Shown here piece after piece: positions 38,663 to 47,665 of a stretch of DNA of 64,000 bases. This DNA comes from Sulfitobacter sp. F26169L. GTDB taxonomy: Bacteria > Pseudomonadota > Alphaproteobacteria > Rhodobacterales > Rhodobacteraceae. Both the position numbers and the translations under genes were made by a program. The notes under the pieces were generated by a model. It saw only the letters and a program-made list of their open reading frames with translations. It was not told the origin of the DNA and did no database searches. Each line of letters starts with the position of its first letter. Position 1 is the stretch's first letter. Where the stretch lies: the NCBI RefSeq assembly GCF_026410285.1, contig NZ_JAPMLP010000011.1, forward strand, positions 35,248-99,247, in the 5' to 3' direction.

Positions 38663-40909
38663 ATGGCTTCAAATTCGGCGCTGCGGCGCGCGCTGCGGTT
38701 TTTACGCATCTTTTTTCTGGGACCGAATGAGCGGGCCGCATTGAAAGCCGGGCGCAACAGCGGCCTGTTCGATCCGGTTTATTATCGCGGGGCCTATCCG
38801 CAGGTGCACCCGCTGTTCCGCCCGTTTTTGCTGCGCCATTATATCGTGTACGGCGAGAGCATGGGATACCGCCCGAACCCCGATTTTTCACCATCGGCCT
38901 ATCTGCGCTATAACCCCGATGTTGCCACGCAGGGCACTTCGCCGTTTTTGCATTATGCAACGTCGGGCCACAAAGAGCAGCGGATCACCAAAGAACTGCC
39001 CAAGGTCGAGGAACTGCCGGAGGTGCTGTCGCCCAAGCTACGCTTTGATTCCTCGCGTGTCCGCTCGGATGTGGCTGTGGTCATGCACATCTACTACCCC
39101 GACCTGTGGCCCGAATTCAGAGCCAAGATCGGGCGGCTGGACATCGAACACGATCTTTTTGTCACGCTGACCTATCGTGGTGACGAAACAGAAGAACTGG
39201 CCGCGCAGATCCGCGAAGAGTTTCCCGATGCAACCGTAGTGCCGCTGGAAAACCGTGGCCGTGACATCCTGCCGTTTCTGGCGCTGGTGAACGCCGGTAT
39301 GCTGAGCCGCTACAAGGCGGTGTGCAAAATCCACACCAAAAAATCGCCCCACCGCGAGGATGGTGAAAAATGGCGCCGCCACCTGATTGACGGTGTGTTG
39401 CCGGATGAGGGTCTGAAAGGCCTGTTGGAGACGTTTATCGCCGATGAAAAAGCGTCCTTCTGGGTTGCGGACGGGCAGCATTTTGATGACACGAAATGGT
39501 GGGGCAGCAACCTTGAGATCACCCGCAGCCTGTTGCGCCGGATCGAGGTGGAAATCACCGGCAAGCGGTTGTCGTTTCCGGCGGGCTCGATCTACTGGAT
39601 GAAACCGGTGATCATTGATCTGCTGCGCGCAATGCGGCTGAATGCAGAACAGTTCGATCCCGAAATGGCGCAGGTTGACGGCACGCTGGCCCATGCGCTG
39701 GAACGCACGATGGGCTTTTTGTCGGATGTGGCCGAGCTGGAAATACGCCAGACTACGCAGGTGGCCCAAATTCGCGACGGGCAGCTGAAAACAGGCTCTG
39801 ATACGGGCAAAATGACCCGTCCTGCGTTTGTCAGCACATTTTATCTGCCGCAGTTTCACCCTTTTCCAGAAAACGATGCGTGGTGGGGCAAGGGCTTTAC
39901 CGAATGGCGCGGCACGGTGACGGCATTGCCGATGTTTGCAGGCCATACCCAGCCGCTGCTGCCTACGGATCTGGGGTTTTATGATCTGCGCGCCACCGAG
40001 GTTATGGGCGAGCAGGCAGCACTGGCGCAGGCGCACGGGATCGATGCGTTTTGTGTCTATCACTACTGGTTCGATGGCAAACGTCTGATGGAAACGCCGC
40101 TGGACAAGCTGCTGGAGCGCCCCGAGATCGATTTTCCCTTCTATCTGTGCTGGGCCAACGAAAGCTGGCGGCGCAACTGGGACGGGTTGTCGGGTGTGGT
40201 GTTGATGGGGCAGACCTATCAGGACGGGTTCGAGCAGGCGCTGGTAGAAGACAGTCTGAAATATATGCGTGATCCGCGCTATATGCGCCCTGACGGCACA
40301 CGCCCGCGCTTTGTGATCTATCGCCCCGAAGACATGCCCGATCCGGTGGGCAGCGTGGCGCGGATGCGCGATGCGTGGAAGGCCGCCGGCATTGGCGAGG
40401 TCGAACTGGGGGCGGTCTGTTTCCACATTGGCGGCGAAACACCCGTGGCGGATGATCTGTTCGATTTCTGGGTTGAAATGCCGCCCCATGGCATCGTGAC
40501 TTCCGATGATTATCTGTTCGGCGGGCCCGAAGGCAACAAGCTGGACCGTGAGGTGCATGGCGGCTTCAAGGGGCTGGTTTACGACTACAACAAGGTGATC
40601 GATAATTCGGTATCGCAAAGCTATGTCAAAGGTCTGCCCGACAATACGATCTGCGGTGTCATGCCCAGTTGGGACAACACGGCGCGGCGCGGGTTTTCGG
40701 CGCATATGGCTTACGGCGCCAATCCGGCGCGGTTCGGCGTCTGGCTGGACCAGATGATGCGCCACCGTGTTGCCGGTTCTTACCGGAATGAGATGTTTGT
40801 AAACGCGTGGAACGAATGGGCCGAAAAAGCAGTGATGGAGCCTAACGCGGTTTACGGGGATGTGGCCCTGCGCACGCTGGGCAGCAAGCTGGGAAAGGAA
40901 ACCTCCTGA
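38663..40909 (+). CDS. Rhamnan-synthesis F / WbsX-type fusion glycosyltransferase with module
   Basis: A 748-residue protein. Residues 35-102 are a module copy (LFDPVYYRGAYPQV, YLRYNPDV, SPFLHYATSG). Residues about 130-350 match rhamnan synthesis protein F (RgpF): VAVVMHIYYPDLWPEF, VPLENRGRDILPFL, CKIHTKKSPHREDGEKWR. Residues about 390-740 match the WbsX family: FYLPQFHPFPENDAWWGKG, FTEWRG, FCVYHYWFDGKRLMETP, CWANESWRRNWDG. RgpF proteins act in rhamnose-polymer synthesis, which fits the rmlCBDA operon. It overlaps the next gene by one base. Confidence 0.87.
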   Translation: MASNSALRRALRFLRIFFLGPNERAALKAGRNSGLFDPVYYRGAYPQVHPLFRPFLLRHYIVYGESMGYRPNPDFSPSAYLRYNPDVATQGTSPFLHYATSGHKEQRITKELPKVEELPEVLSPKLRFDSSRVRSDVAVVMHIYYPDLWPEFRAKIGRLDIEHDLFVTLTYRGDETEELAAQIREEFPDATVVPLENRGRDILPFLALVNAGMLSRYKAVCKIHTKKSPHREDGEKWRRHLIDGVLPDEGLKGLLETFIADEKASFWVADGQHFDDTKWWGSNLEITRSLLRRIEVEITGKRLSFPAGSIYWMKPVIIDLLRAMRLNAEQFDPEMAQVDGTLAHALERTMGFLSDVAELEIRQTTQVAQIRDGQLKTGSDTGKMTRPAFVSTFYLPQFHPFPENDAWWGKGFTEWRGTVTALPMFAGHTQPLLPTDLGFYDLRATEVMGEQAALAQAHGIDAFCVYHYWFDGKRLMETPLDKLLERPEIDFPFYLCWANESWRRNWDGLSGVVLMGQTYQDGFEQALVEDSLKYMRDPRYMRPDGTRPRFVIYRPEDMPDPVGSVARMRDAWKAAGIGEVELGAVCFHIGGETPVADDLFDFWVEMPPHGIVTSDDYLFGGPEGNKLDREVHGGFKGLVYDYNKVIDNSVSQSYVKGLPDNTICGVMPSWDNTARRGFSAHMAYGANPARFGVWLDQMMRHRVAGSYRNEMFVNAWNEWAEKAVMEPNAVYGDVALRTLGSKLGKETS

Positions 40910-41931
40910 TGTCCAAGGTTGTTCTACACATCGGCACACATAAAACCGCCACCACCACCATACAGGACATGTTTCACAAAAACGCCGGACTGCTGGAACA
41001 GCACGGTGTTGTCTATCCGCGCATCGGGCGGGTCACGGGGCATCACGGGCTGGTCTATGACTGGGGGCGGTTGCCGCCGGTATTCCAGCTGGAGGTCAGC
41101 AGCCTGGATGCGCTGACATGGATCGCGCGCGAACATGCCCACAAAAAGGACGTTACAGTTTTTCTAAGCTCGGAAGAGTTTTCGCGCGTCGATCCGGATG
41201 TGGCGGTTGATTTTGCCGCCGTGCGTGAAAGGCTGTCCGCCTTTGACGAAATCGAAGTGGTGTGTGTCTTGCGCACGCAGTGGCGGTTCCTGCAATCGGT
41301 TTATCTGGAGCTGAGCCGCAACCAAAATCCGGTGCGCCCCCCCAAGATTGTGGCAAATGCCATCGAGAAGGGCATGTCGCTGGGGCTGGCAATGGATTAC
41401 AATATCATTCTTGACCGGCTCGAACAGTTTTTTGCTCCCGAAGAAATCACGCTGCTGGATTTCGACACGCTGTGCGCATCACAGGACGGTATTGTCGGTG
41501 CGATGCTGCGCCATCTGGATGTGCCTTTGGGGCTGGCCGATCTGGAGGCTGTGAACAATGGCAAATCCAACGTTTCGCCGCAGCCGCTTGCCACATGGTT
41601 GAGCAATATCATGACCGAACCGGTGCGCCCGCCGCAGTGGTTGGTCAATCACGCGACCAAAGCCTTTGAGGAAATCTGTCCCAAGCCGTTTCGTCCCTGC
41701 CTGTTTTCGGGTGCGGAATTCAATACGCTAGCAACCCATTTCAGGCCCCTCAATGACCGCCTACGAGAGCGGCGCAAAGCACTACAGCCTGATTTTGCTA
41801 TCACGCAACCCGTGAGCAAGGAAATTACGCTATTCCGCCATCAGGTGCCGATTACAGTCTCTAACAGGGTTATTCGCTTGTTGGTGATGGACCGTATCCG
41901 CGCTGAAAAGAACGAAAAAAAGCAGAATTGA
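40909..41931 (+). CDS. Sulfotransferase-like protein
   Basis: A 340-residue protein whose start LHIGTHKTATTTIQ is a 5'-phosphosulfate binding loop of the sulfotransferase superfamily. VVCVLRTQWRFLQSVYLELS in the middle fits the 3'-phosphate part (RxxxxxxxS). Its ATG shares one base with the stop of the RgpF/WbsX fusion gene, so translation is coupled. Together with the gene at 17654-19777 it suggests a sulfated polymer, common among marine bacteria; acceptor unknown. Confidence 0.75.
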   Translation: MSKVVLHIGTHKTATTTIQDMFHKNAGLLEQHGVVYPRIGRVTGHHGLVYDWGRLPPVFQLEVSSLDALTWIAREHAHKKDVTVFLSSEEFSRVDPDVAVDFAAVRERLSAFDEIEVVCVLRTQWRFLQSVYLELSRNQNPVRPPKIVANAIEKGMSLGLAMDYNIILDRLEQFFAPEEITLLDFDTLCASQDGIVGAMLRHLDVPLGLADLEAVNNGKSNVSPQPLATWLSNIMTEPVRPPQWLVNHATKAFEEICPKPFRPCLFSGAEFNTLATHFRPLNDRLRERRKALQPDFAITQPVSKEITLFRHQVPITVSNRVIRLLVMDRIRAEKNEKKQN

Positions 41932-42007
41932 CACCAGTTTATTCCCAGATGGCCTGATTGCGGCTAAGCTCACATTTGATTGTTTTGACCCTCACTGGAT
42001 TTTCCAC

Positions 42008-43492
42008 ATGAAAAAACCACTGCCCGAAGTAAGCCCCAATACATGGGAATTCCTACGTGATCCGATGATAGCTCCGACAGGGTTTCGTGAATATGATGCC
42101 CGCTGGCAGTACCCCGAAGCGATCAACCTGCCGGGGATTACGGCATTGGGCATGGGGCTGGGCACACAGATGCGCCGCCGCGGGATCGCGCCTGTGATAG
42201 CTGTGGGGAACGATTACCGCGATTATTCGCTGAGCATTAAAAACGCGCTGATGCTGGGGCTGATGCAGGCTGGCATTCATGTGCGTGATATCGGGCCGGC
42301 TCTGTCACCGATGGCCTATTTTGCGCAGTTCCATCTGGACGCGCCTGCGGTTGCGATGGTCACGGCAAGCCACAACCCCAACGGCTGGACCGGTGTGAAA
42401 ATGGGGTTTGAACGCCCGCTGACCCATGGCCCCGACGAGATGGACGAGCTGCGCGATATCGTGCTGAACGGCGAGGCAGAGGCCCACGCCGGTGGATCAT
42501 ACGAATTTGTGGAAGGTGTGCGCGAGGCCTATCTTGACGATCTGGTCGGTGATTTTAAAATGACCCGCAAGCTCAAGGTGGTGTGCGCCACGGGCAATGG
42601 CACGGCAGCGGCCTTTGCGCCCGAGCTGTTCAAACGTCTGGGTGTGGAAGTGGTGGAAAGCCACAACACCCTTGATTACACTTTCCCCCACTACAACCCC
42701 AACCCCGAAGCCATGGAAATGCTGCACGACATGAGTGCAAGCGTGCGCGCGTCGGGCGCTGATTTTGCGCTGGGGTTTGACGGTGACGGTGATCGCTGCG
42801 GCGTGGTCGACGATGAAGGCGAAGAAATTTTTGCCGACAAGATGGGCGTGATCATGGCGCGCGATCTGTCGGGCATTTATCCCGGTTCCACCTTTGTGGC
42901 CGATGTGAAATCTACCGGATTGTTTGCCTCCGATCCGGTGTTGCAGGCCAACGGCGCCAAGGCCGATTACTGGAAAACCGGACACAGCCACATGAAGCGG
43001 CGGGTGAAGGCGCTGGGTGCGCTGGCGGGTTTCGAGAAATCCGGCCACTACTTTCTGGCAGAGCCGATCGGGCGCGGCTATGACTGCGGCATGCGGGTGG
43101 CCGTCGAGATCTGCAAGCTGATGGATCGTAACCCCGACATGAAAATGTCGGACCTGCGCCGCGCGCTGCCCGTTACCTACGCAACGCCTACCATGTCACC
43201 CTATGCCGCAGACGAGGATAAATACGATATCCTCGCGCGGCTGGTGAAAAAGCTGGAAGGGGTGCGCGAAATGGCAGGGCGCAAGGTGGCTCAGGTGGTC
43301 ACCGTCAACGGCGCGCGGGTCATCCTGGATAACGGCAGTTGGGGTCTGGTGCGGGCTTCGTCCAATACCCCCAATCTGGTGGTGGTCTGCGAAAGCTCTG
43401 AATCGGAGGCGGAACTGCGCGCGATCTTCAAAGAGATCGACGATGTGATCCGCACAGAGCCTGATGTAGGTGAGTACGACCAGACGTTTTAG
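42008..43492 (+). CDS. Phosphomannomutase/phosphoglucomutase
   Basis: A 494-residue alpha-D-phosphohexomutase. The catalytic Ser is in VTASHNPNGWTGVKMG near residue 117, the metal loop is GFDGDGDRCGVVDDEG near 258, and the substrate loop is AGFEKSGHYFLAEP near 343. It could provide mannose-1-phosphate for manC and glucose-1-phosphate for rmlA. It is the last intact gene of the polysaccharide region and is followed by a terminator-like hairpin. Confidence 0.9.
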   Translation: MKKPLPEVSPNTWEFLRDPMIAPTGFREYDARWQYPEAINLPGITALGMGLGTQMRRRGIAPVIAVGNDYRDYSLSIKNALMLGLMQAGIHVRDIGPALSPMAYFAQFHLDAPAVAMVTASHNPNGWTGVKMGFERPLTHGPDEMDELRDIVLNGEAEAHAGGSYEFVEGVREAYLDDLVGDFKMTRKLKVVCATGNGTAAAFAPELFKRLGVEVVESHNTLDYTFPHYNPNPEAMEMLHDMSASVRASGADFALGFDGDGDRCGVVDDEGEEIFADKMGVIMARDLSGIYPGSTFVADVKSTGLFASDPVLQANGAKADYWKTGHSHMKRRVKALGALAGFEKSGHYFLAEPIGRGYDCGMRVAVEICKLMDRNPDMKMSDLRRALPVTYATPTMSPYAADEDKYDILARLVKKLEGVREMAGRKVAQVVTVNGARVILDNGSWGLVRASSNTPNLVVVCESSESEAELRAIFKEIDDVIRTEPDVGEYDQTF

Positions 43493-43511
43493 AGCCAACG
43501 CCGGTGAAATG

Positions 43512-43549
43512 CCGCAGCGGTTACAGGATGTTGTAGGTGCTGCGGTTTT
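43512..43549 (+). terminator. Terminator after the phosphomannomutase gene
   Basis: CCGCAGC (43512-43518) pairs with GCTGCGG (43539-43545) and is followed directly by TTTTG. It begins about 20 bases after the stop. Confidence 0.55.
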
Positions 43550-43637
43550 GCCGGGGACGAAAATCGCAAATATTTAACATAATTTACCTTATAAATAGAT
43601 TTTCATGGCTGGGTGCGCGCTACTTTGAAGTACGAAT

Positions 43638-43668
43638 CCTGTTAGAAAACAATAAGGTATCTAACAGG
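43638..43668. repeat. Inverted repeat ahead of the IS30 remnant
   Basis: CCTGTTAGA (43638-43646) and TCTAACAGG (43660-43668) are perfect nine-base arms around 13 bases, ending eleven bases before the transposase ATG. It may belong to the insertion element or regulate its transposase. Confidence 0.45.
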
Positions 43669-43679
43669 TGGAATATCGC

Positions 43680-44626
43680 ATGGGAGCCGTTTATTCGCAA
43701 CTTTCACTTCAAGAACACCGCAGAATTAAAGACTGGTAGCTTACAAAGTTCGCCGTTGCCGAGATGGCTCGGGTTCTGAAGCGGCACAAATCGACGATCT
43801 TTCGCGAGAGCAAACGCAATTCGGTGCGCTTTAACGTTTAACCGGAGCTGAATCGCTACTGTGCGCTCTGCGCTCAAGACAGATATGAAGACCGCCGTGC
43901 GCAGCGGTTTTGATACCGGATGGGCGCCTGAACAGAACGCTGGGCGCATGCGATTGGAGCGTCATCCGATGCGGGTGAGCCATGAGACGATTTACCGATA
44001 TGCGTATTCCAAGGATGGGCGCGCCGAGAAGTTTTAGCGACACCGACCCAACCGCAGGTCAAGTGGCATGGCCAAGCAGCATGGTCGGAAATTTCTTTAT
44101 GAGTTGGCCATAAAACATCGACCCAAGGTCATTGTTGATCGCTCGTAGTTCGGTCACTGGGAGTGTGATTTAGTCATGTTCCACAAAGTTTGGCAAAGCC
44201 AACGTCACTTATTTGGTCGAGCGTGTCACGCGCTTTGCCATGGTCCTCAAGAACCCTGACAAGCAGTCCAAACCCGTCATGGAAGGTCTGATTGACGGCC
44301 TTTCATCTTTCCCTGCCCACGCGCGTCAATCTATCATATTTAATTACGGCACAGAGCTCAGTGCTTGGTAGCATATGAACGACGGTCTTGGCGCTGACCC
44401 GTGGTTCTGTGATCCGTCTGCGCCTTGGCAAAAAAGAACCGTGGAGAACACCAACAACCGGTTGCGCCGCTACCTTCCCCGTAAGTCTGATCCTACGGCG
44501 TTCACAAATCGATATTTGAAGTCGATTTGTGAACGACTCAACGCAACGCCCCGCGAATATCTAGGCTATCAAACGCCAGCGCAGGTGTTACGCACAATGC
44601 TTGTAGAAGGAGCATCATCATCCTGA
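43680..44626 (+). pseudogene. Decayed IS30-family transposase
   Basis: Starting at ATG 43680 the frame reads MGAVYSQLSLQEHRRIKDW, a stop, then FAVAEMARVLKRHKSTIFRE, the N-terminal helix-turn-helix of IS30 transposases. More stops and frame changes follow. The C-terminal part reappears at 44375-44626 as CDPSAPWQKRTVENTNNRLR, RYLPRKSD and NATPREYLGYQTPAQVL, which holds the last catalytic Glu of the DDE triad. At least three stops and several frameshifts make it inactive. I found no matching terminal repeats or target duplication. It lies at the boundary between the polysaccharide and mobilization regions. Confidence 0.85.
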
Positions 44627-44774
44627 TACCCTCCAGCTACAGAAATTAGGCTTCGCCGTGAGTTCTCACACATTCCAACTGGGTTGCGTAATTTCCCCTG
44701 TCTTGCTGGAAAGAATGGGAATTGAACGGGACCAACGTCTAAGAAGCTTGGAACACCTCATTATTCAATGAGCC

Positions 44775-46976
44775 CTATCCCGGCGTAGGATATTCATCCA
44801 CGTTACAACCATGCCCTTCCGTGGACGCATCATCTAAATTCATGGTTGTTGTCCGGGGTGTTGGTCCTGACAGACGGGATGTGGCATTTGACCCCAGCGG
44901 CCTGAGCATCTGTATCTTGTCTGTGGAAAGGCCTTCTAAATATGCCGGGTCAAACTCAACCCCATCGATCCACTTTTCTCCTACGGCCCGCTTCAACATT
45001 GGTGTGACCTTCACGATCAACAAGGGCGCGCACGTCAGCGTGACCACGGCTTTCGACCTCACAGCCTGACCAGCTCGCTGATCAATCGGCGCCCCCATAT
45101 TGATCTCCAGCCGTGGCGGCCATCCGCCTTGTCCGTTTGTAAACCGCAGCCCCACCCGCGCGCCTGGATCCACCTCAGCCACTGCGGTTCGCAAAAACCT
45201 CAGGAGTCTTGCGCGGGTATCTGGCGCTGGGGTGCGCCCAACCACTCGTGGAGCTCGGCAAGCATCTGCATCTGCACCTCCTGTTTTGTCGTGAGGATGT
45301 TCAGCTTGGCCTCCAATGCTGGTGACAGCTTCCCCTTTTCCACGTTCAGCGCTTTCACCGTTTTCTGCAGCTCGTACGCGATCTGCGCCAATGCTTCGAT
45401 CACATCCCCGAGCCGGCCCGCCGTCTCGTCGTAACTGCCCTCCAGCAGGGCGTGCAATGGCGTGATCAGTTGGATCAACTCCGTCAGCCTCAGTTCGATC
45501 AGCGTAGGTGATGTCGATTGTGTCTGTTCCATTATAGTCCTTCAGGGCAGTACACGTGTCTGCCAGTGTGTGTAAAAGCGTGTCCGGAAGGGCGGCGCCG
45601 ATTCGTTTCAGAATCAGGCGCGCCCTTAAGGTAGCGGTCAGGCCTTTGATCCGGGCGCCGAGATGGCCAACGAGATTTTCGGCAAGAACGGGCGCAGCAA
45701 GCTGTGCAAATCTGCGACGGATGCTTCGTGCTGCTGCAATTGCCGTGTCAAATCGTCGATTTTCGCGCTCATCGCCGTGTCGCGCGCCCGCGCTTCGGCG
45801 TGCATCTGGTCCAATGTATCGAGCAAGGCGCGCTCCATCGTGGTCAGCTTTGGTTTCATGGGGGTGGGGTCCTTTTGATAAAAGGTAAAGATGATGCTTT
45901 GACGGAATGGTCAGCGGCGCATTATCCGGCCGCGCGTATTGATACTGTGTCGCCGACCACGCCTGCTCCGGCCATTGCTTCAGACCATACCGGCTGCGGT
46001 TAAACGCAGCACGGCGGTTCCACAGGATCTGCAGCCGATCCCCGGCGGAGGTCAGAACGCGTGCCCGTCCCCTGCGCGCAGCCTCAAGTTCTTCTGCGGC
46101 CTCTGCCCCTTGGTATTGCCCAAAGCTTTCTTCAAAGACGGCGCCCGTCAGCCGCATCCGGTCCCGCAGTGTTGCGCCCACCGGTCCGATGGTAACCGAC
46201 TTGGATGTGACCCCATGGACAACAAAGCCGGAGTGCCCGGAGTGCCTGTCCAGCCACCCCAACACGCCCGCCCGATCGCGGATGCCCCCCGCATCAACCG
46301 CTGCGACAATCTCATCGATGAGCTTGCGGCGCGCATCCGTGGGCGGGGCCACTCCCGCGCGGCGGCTCTCCGCCTCAAGCTTCAACATCCAGTCCGGCAA
46401 AACCACGGCGCGGCGGTTTGCCGGATCCTCGGGATCGGCCCAGCCGTATTTGTGGTTCAACAGGTCCCGGACGGCGTCCCAGGTTTCCCGGCTCACTCTT
46501 CCGGGCGGTGCCGGATTGAACCCGCGTTGGCGTCCATCAGGCCCCCTGATCCACCGTGGCACGGCGATGTTGATCTCCAATGTCCCCGTGTGCGTATGTG
46601 TTGTTGCATAGATTGGTGCGCGCGCCTCTGTCGGCACACCCGCCAGCGCCGTATCGATCCAGAGCCCGAGCGCCTGATCCGCACCAAACCGGGCGTCCGG
46701 ATCACCATCGTTAAAGGCCGCCACATCGATGTCGTCTGCCGCAAACGACAGCACGCAGGAGGCATAGCGATGCACACAGGTGCTGGACCGGATCGCCATG
46801 TGCAGCAGTGCCGCATCCCCGCGCAAAATTTCAGGGGCAGGATGGCGGCGCACAGGTTCCATGCGACCGTTTGCCAAACGCTTCATGACAACGGCCGCAT
46901 CAAAATAATCGCTCAGGGCCCGCGGACCATCCGCCTGCCCCGCCGTGCCACTATGCGGCGACCACCCGATCAACAT
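44775..46976 (-). CDS. Relaxase-like mobilization protein
   Basis: A 733-residue protein called a relaxase mainly from context and one motif. The N-terminal 300 residues include YATTHTHTGTLEINIAVPRW (His127, His129), like the metal-binding HxH motif of MOB relaxases. The start overlaps the stop of mobC by seven bases. The middle and C-terminus (about 375-640) are Arg/Ala/Gly-rich and low in structure, where two small genes are nested in another frame (45200-45532, 45638-45859). A typical active-site Tyr is not obvious. The last 100 residues look folded again (RLLRFLRTAVAEVDPGARVG). Confidence 0.62.
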   Translation of the reverse strand: MLIGWSPHSGTAGQADGPRALSDYFDAAVVMKRLANGRMEPVRRHPAPEILRGDAALLHMAIRSSTCVHRYASCVLSFAADDIDVAAFNDGDPDARFGADQALGLWIDTALAGVPTEARAPIYATTHTHTGTLEINIAVPRWIRGPDGRQRGFNPAPPGRVSRETWDAVRDLLNHKYGWADPEDPANRRAVVLPDWMLKLEAESRRAGVAPPTDARRKLIDEIVAAVDAGGIRDRAGVLGWLDRHSGHSGFVVHGVTSKSVTIGPVGATLRDRMRLTGAVFEESFGQYQGAEAAEELEAARRGRARVLTSAGDRLQILWNRRAAFNRSRYGLKQWPEQAWSATQYQYARPDNAPLTIPSKHHLYLLSKGPHPHETKADHDGARLARYIGPDARRSAGARHGDERENRRFDTAIAAARSIRRRFAQLAAPVLAENLVGHLGARIKGLTATLRARLILKRIGAALPDTLLHTLADTCTALKDYNGTDTIDITYADRTEADGVDPTDHAIARPAGGQLRRDGGPARGCDRSIGADRVRAAENGESAERGKGEAVTSIGGQAEHPHDKTGGADADACRAPRVVGRTPAPDTRARLLRFLRTAVAEVDPGARVGLRFTNGQGGWPPRLEINMGAPIDQRAGQAVRSKAVVTLTCAPLLIVKVTPMLKRAVGEKWIDGVEFDPAYLEGLSTDKIQMLRPLGSNATSRLSGPTPRTTTMNLDDASTEGHGCNVDEYPTPG
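45200..45532 (-). CDS. Nested mobilization-type small protein 2
   Basis: A 110-residue, soluble, helix-rich protein read in the +1 frame inside the relaxase-like gene. It has a normal, non-GC-driven composition (LTELIQLITPLHALLEGSYD, LAQIAYELQKTVKALNVEKG) and a clear ribosome site, AAGGA five bases before the ATG. Small helical proteins nested in the relaxase gene are known from ColE1-type mobilization regions (mbeB, mbeD inside mbeA). Homology to those is not claimed. Confidence 0.6.
   Translation of the reverse strand: MEQTQSTSPTLIELRLTELIQLITPLHALLEGSYDETAGRLGDVIEALAQIAYELQKTVKALNVEKGKLSPALEAKLNILTTKQEVQMQMLAELHEWLGAPQRQIPAQDS
45638..45859 (-). CDS. Nested mobilization-type small protein 1
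   Basis: A 73-residue protein in the same +1 frame as the nested gene downstream. It is an amphipathic helix or coiled coil (ERALLDTLDQMHAEARARD, MSAKIDDLTRQLQQHEASV). AAAGGA lies about ten bases before the ATG. It resembles the short coiled-coil partners that help relaxases, by layout rather than by proven homology. Confidence 0.55.
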   Translation of the reverse strand: MKPKLTTMERALLDTLDQMHAEARARDTAMSAKIDDLTRQLQQHEASVADLHSLLRPFLPKISLAISAPGSKA

Positions 46977-47362
46977 CGACCACCCTCCGCGTCGTCATAG
47001 GCCTCGTCCTGTTGGCCCGCCTGCCAAGGCATGACCTGATCCCGGACCAGCCGCTCAAGCTCCACGAGCGAGGCCGCAATCTGGAGGGGCTGTGAGGGAT
47101 CATGTTCCGCATCCCGCGCGTCTCTCATCGATCTGGCAATATATTCTAGCTGCTGCGTCACCATGCTCAGGAGTTGAACGTTGCGCCGCCAGTCGTTGCG
47201 GTTCACGATTCGCCCCCCAGCGTGCAGGGACAGCAGATACTGGCTCGCCGAGAGGCCGGCATGGGACGCCGCGGCGGTCACATCCGCGCGCTCCGCATCG
47301 GTTACATAGAGCGCGTCCCACCGCTTGCGGCGCGTAGACGGGTCTTTGAGGGGACGTGCCAT
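46970..47362 (-). CDS. mobC: MobC-like relaxosome protein
   Basis: A 130-residue protein. The start (VTDAERADVTAAASHAGLSA, then SQYLLSLHAGGRI) is the ribbon-helix-helix type N-terminus of MobC accessory proteins, followed by a helical part ending in LERLVRDQVM. MobC binds oriT and helps the relaxase open the nick region. It is coupled by overlap to the relaxase-like gene, so oriT is expected just upstream (47363-47665). Confidence 0.8.
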   Translation of the reverse strand: MARPLKDPSTRRKRWDALYVTDAERADVTAAASHAGLSASQYLLSLHAGGRIVNRNDWRRNVQLLSMVTQQLEYIARSMRDARDAEHDPSQPLQIAASLVELERLVRDQVMPWQAGQQDEAYDDAEGGRC

Positions 47363-47665
47363 GGGAAACCTCGGTGCTGCGGATCATAAGGTTTTACCCC
47401 CGCGGTGCGAGGAGCCTTGCTGGTCTACGTATTCAAAGGTTCAGCACCTCTAAAGCACTTACACCGCATCCCGCCACACCACCTGCGCACCGGTTTGCAC
47501 GGGGCGCACATTGGGTTGCACTGGCCCCGCATCGGTCCTGCACCCCGGATTTGGGGCGCCTCTATCCACAGGAAACAGCTTTTTGCCCCAAGTCTGGGGG
47601 TCAAAAATCTCAATTATTTACCGTATGTTAAGGGCAAGGACCAACATCAATAACGGACGCAAGAC
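47363..47665. other. Divergent gap with probable oriT
   Basis: This 303-bp gap separates leftward mobC and the rightward TraK-like gene, the usual place for oriT. It contains an imperfect hairpin (TTTTTGCCCCA at 47580-47590 with TGGGGGTCAAAAA at 47595-47607) and CTATCCACAGGAAA at 47562-47575, repeated exactly at 58549-58562. No known nic consensus could be fixed by eye. No gene seen in it. Confidence 0.5.

Noticed and set aside
39038..40939. Leftward 633-codon frame opposite the RgpF/WbsX gene
   Set aside because: Antisense shadow; composition dominated by Arg, His and Gln, no domain, and the opposite strand has strong family motifs.
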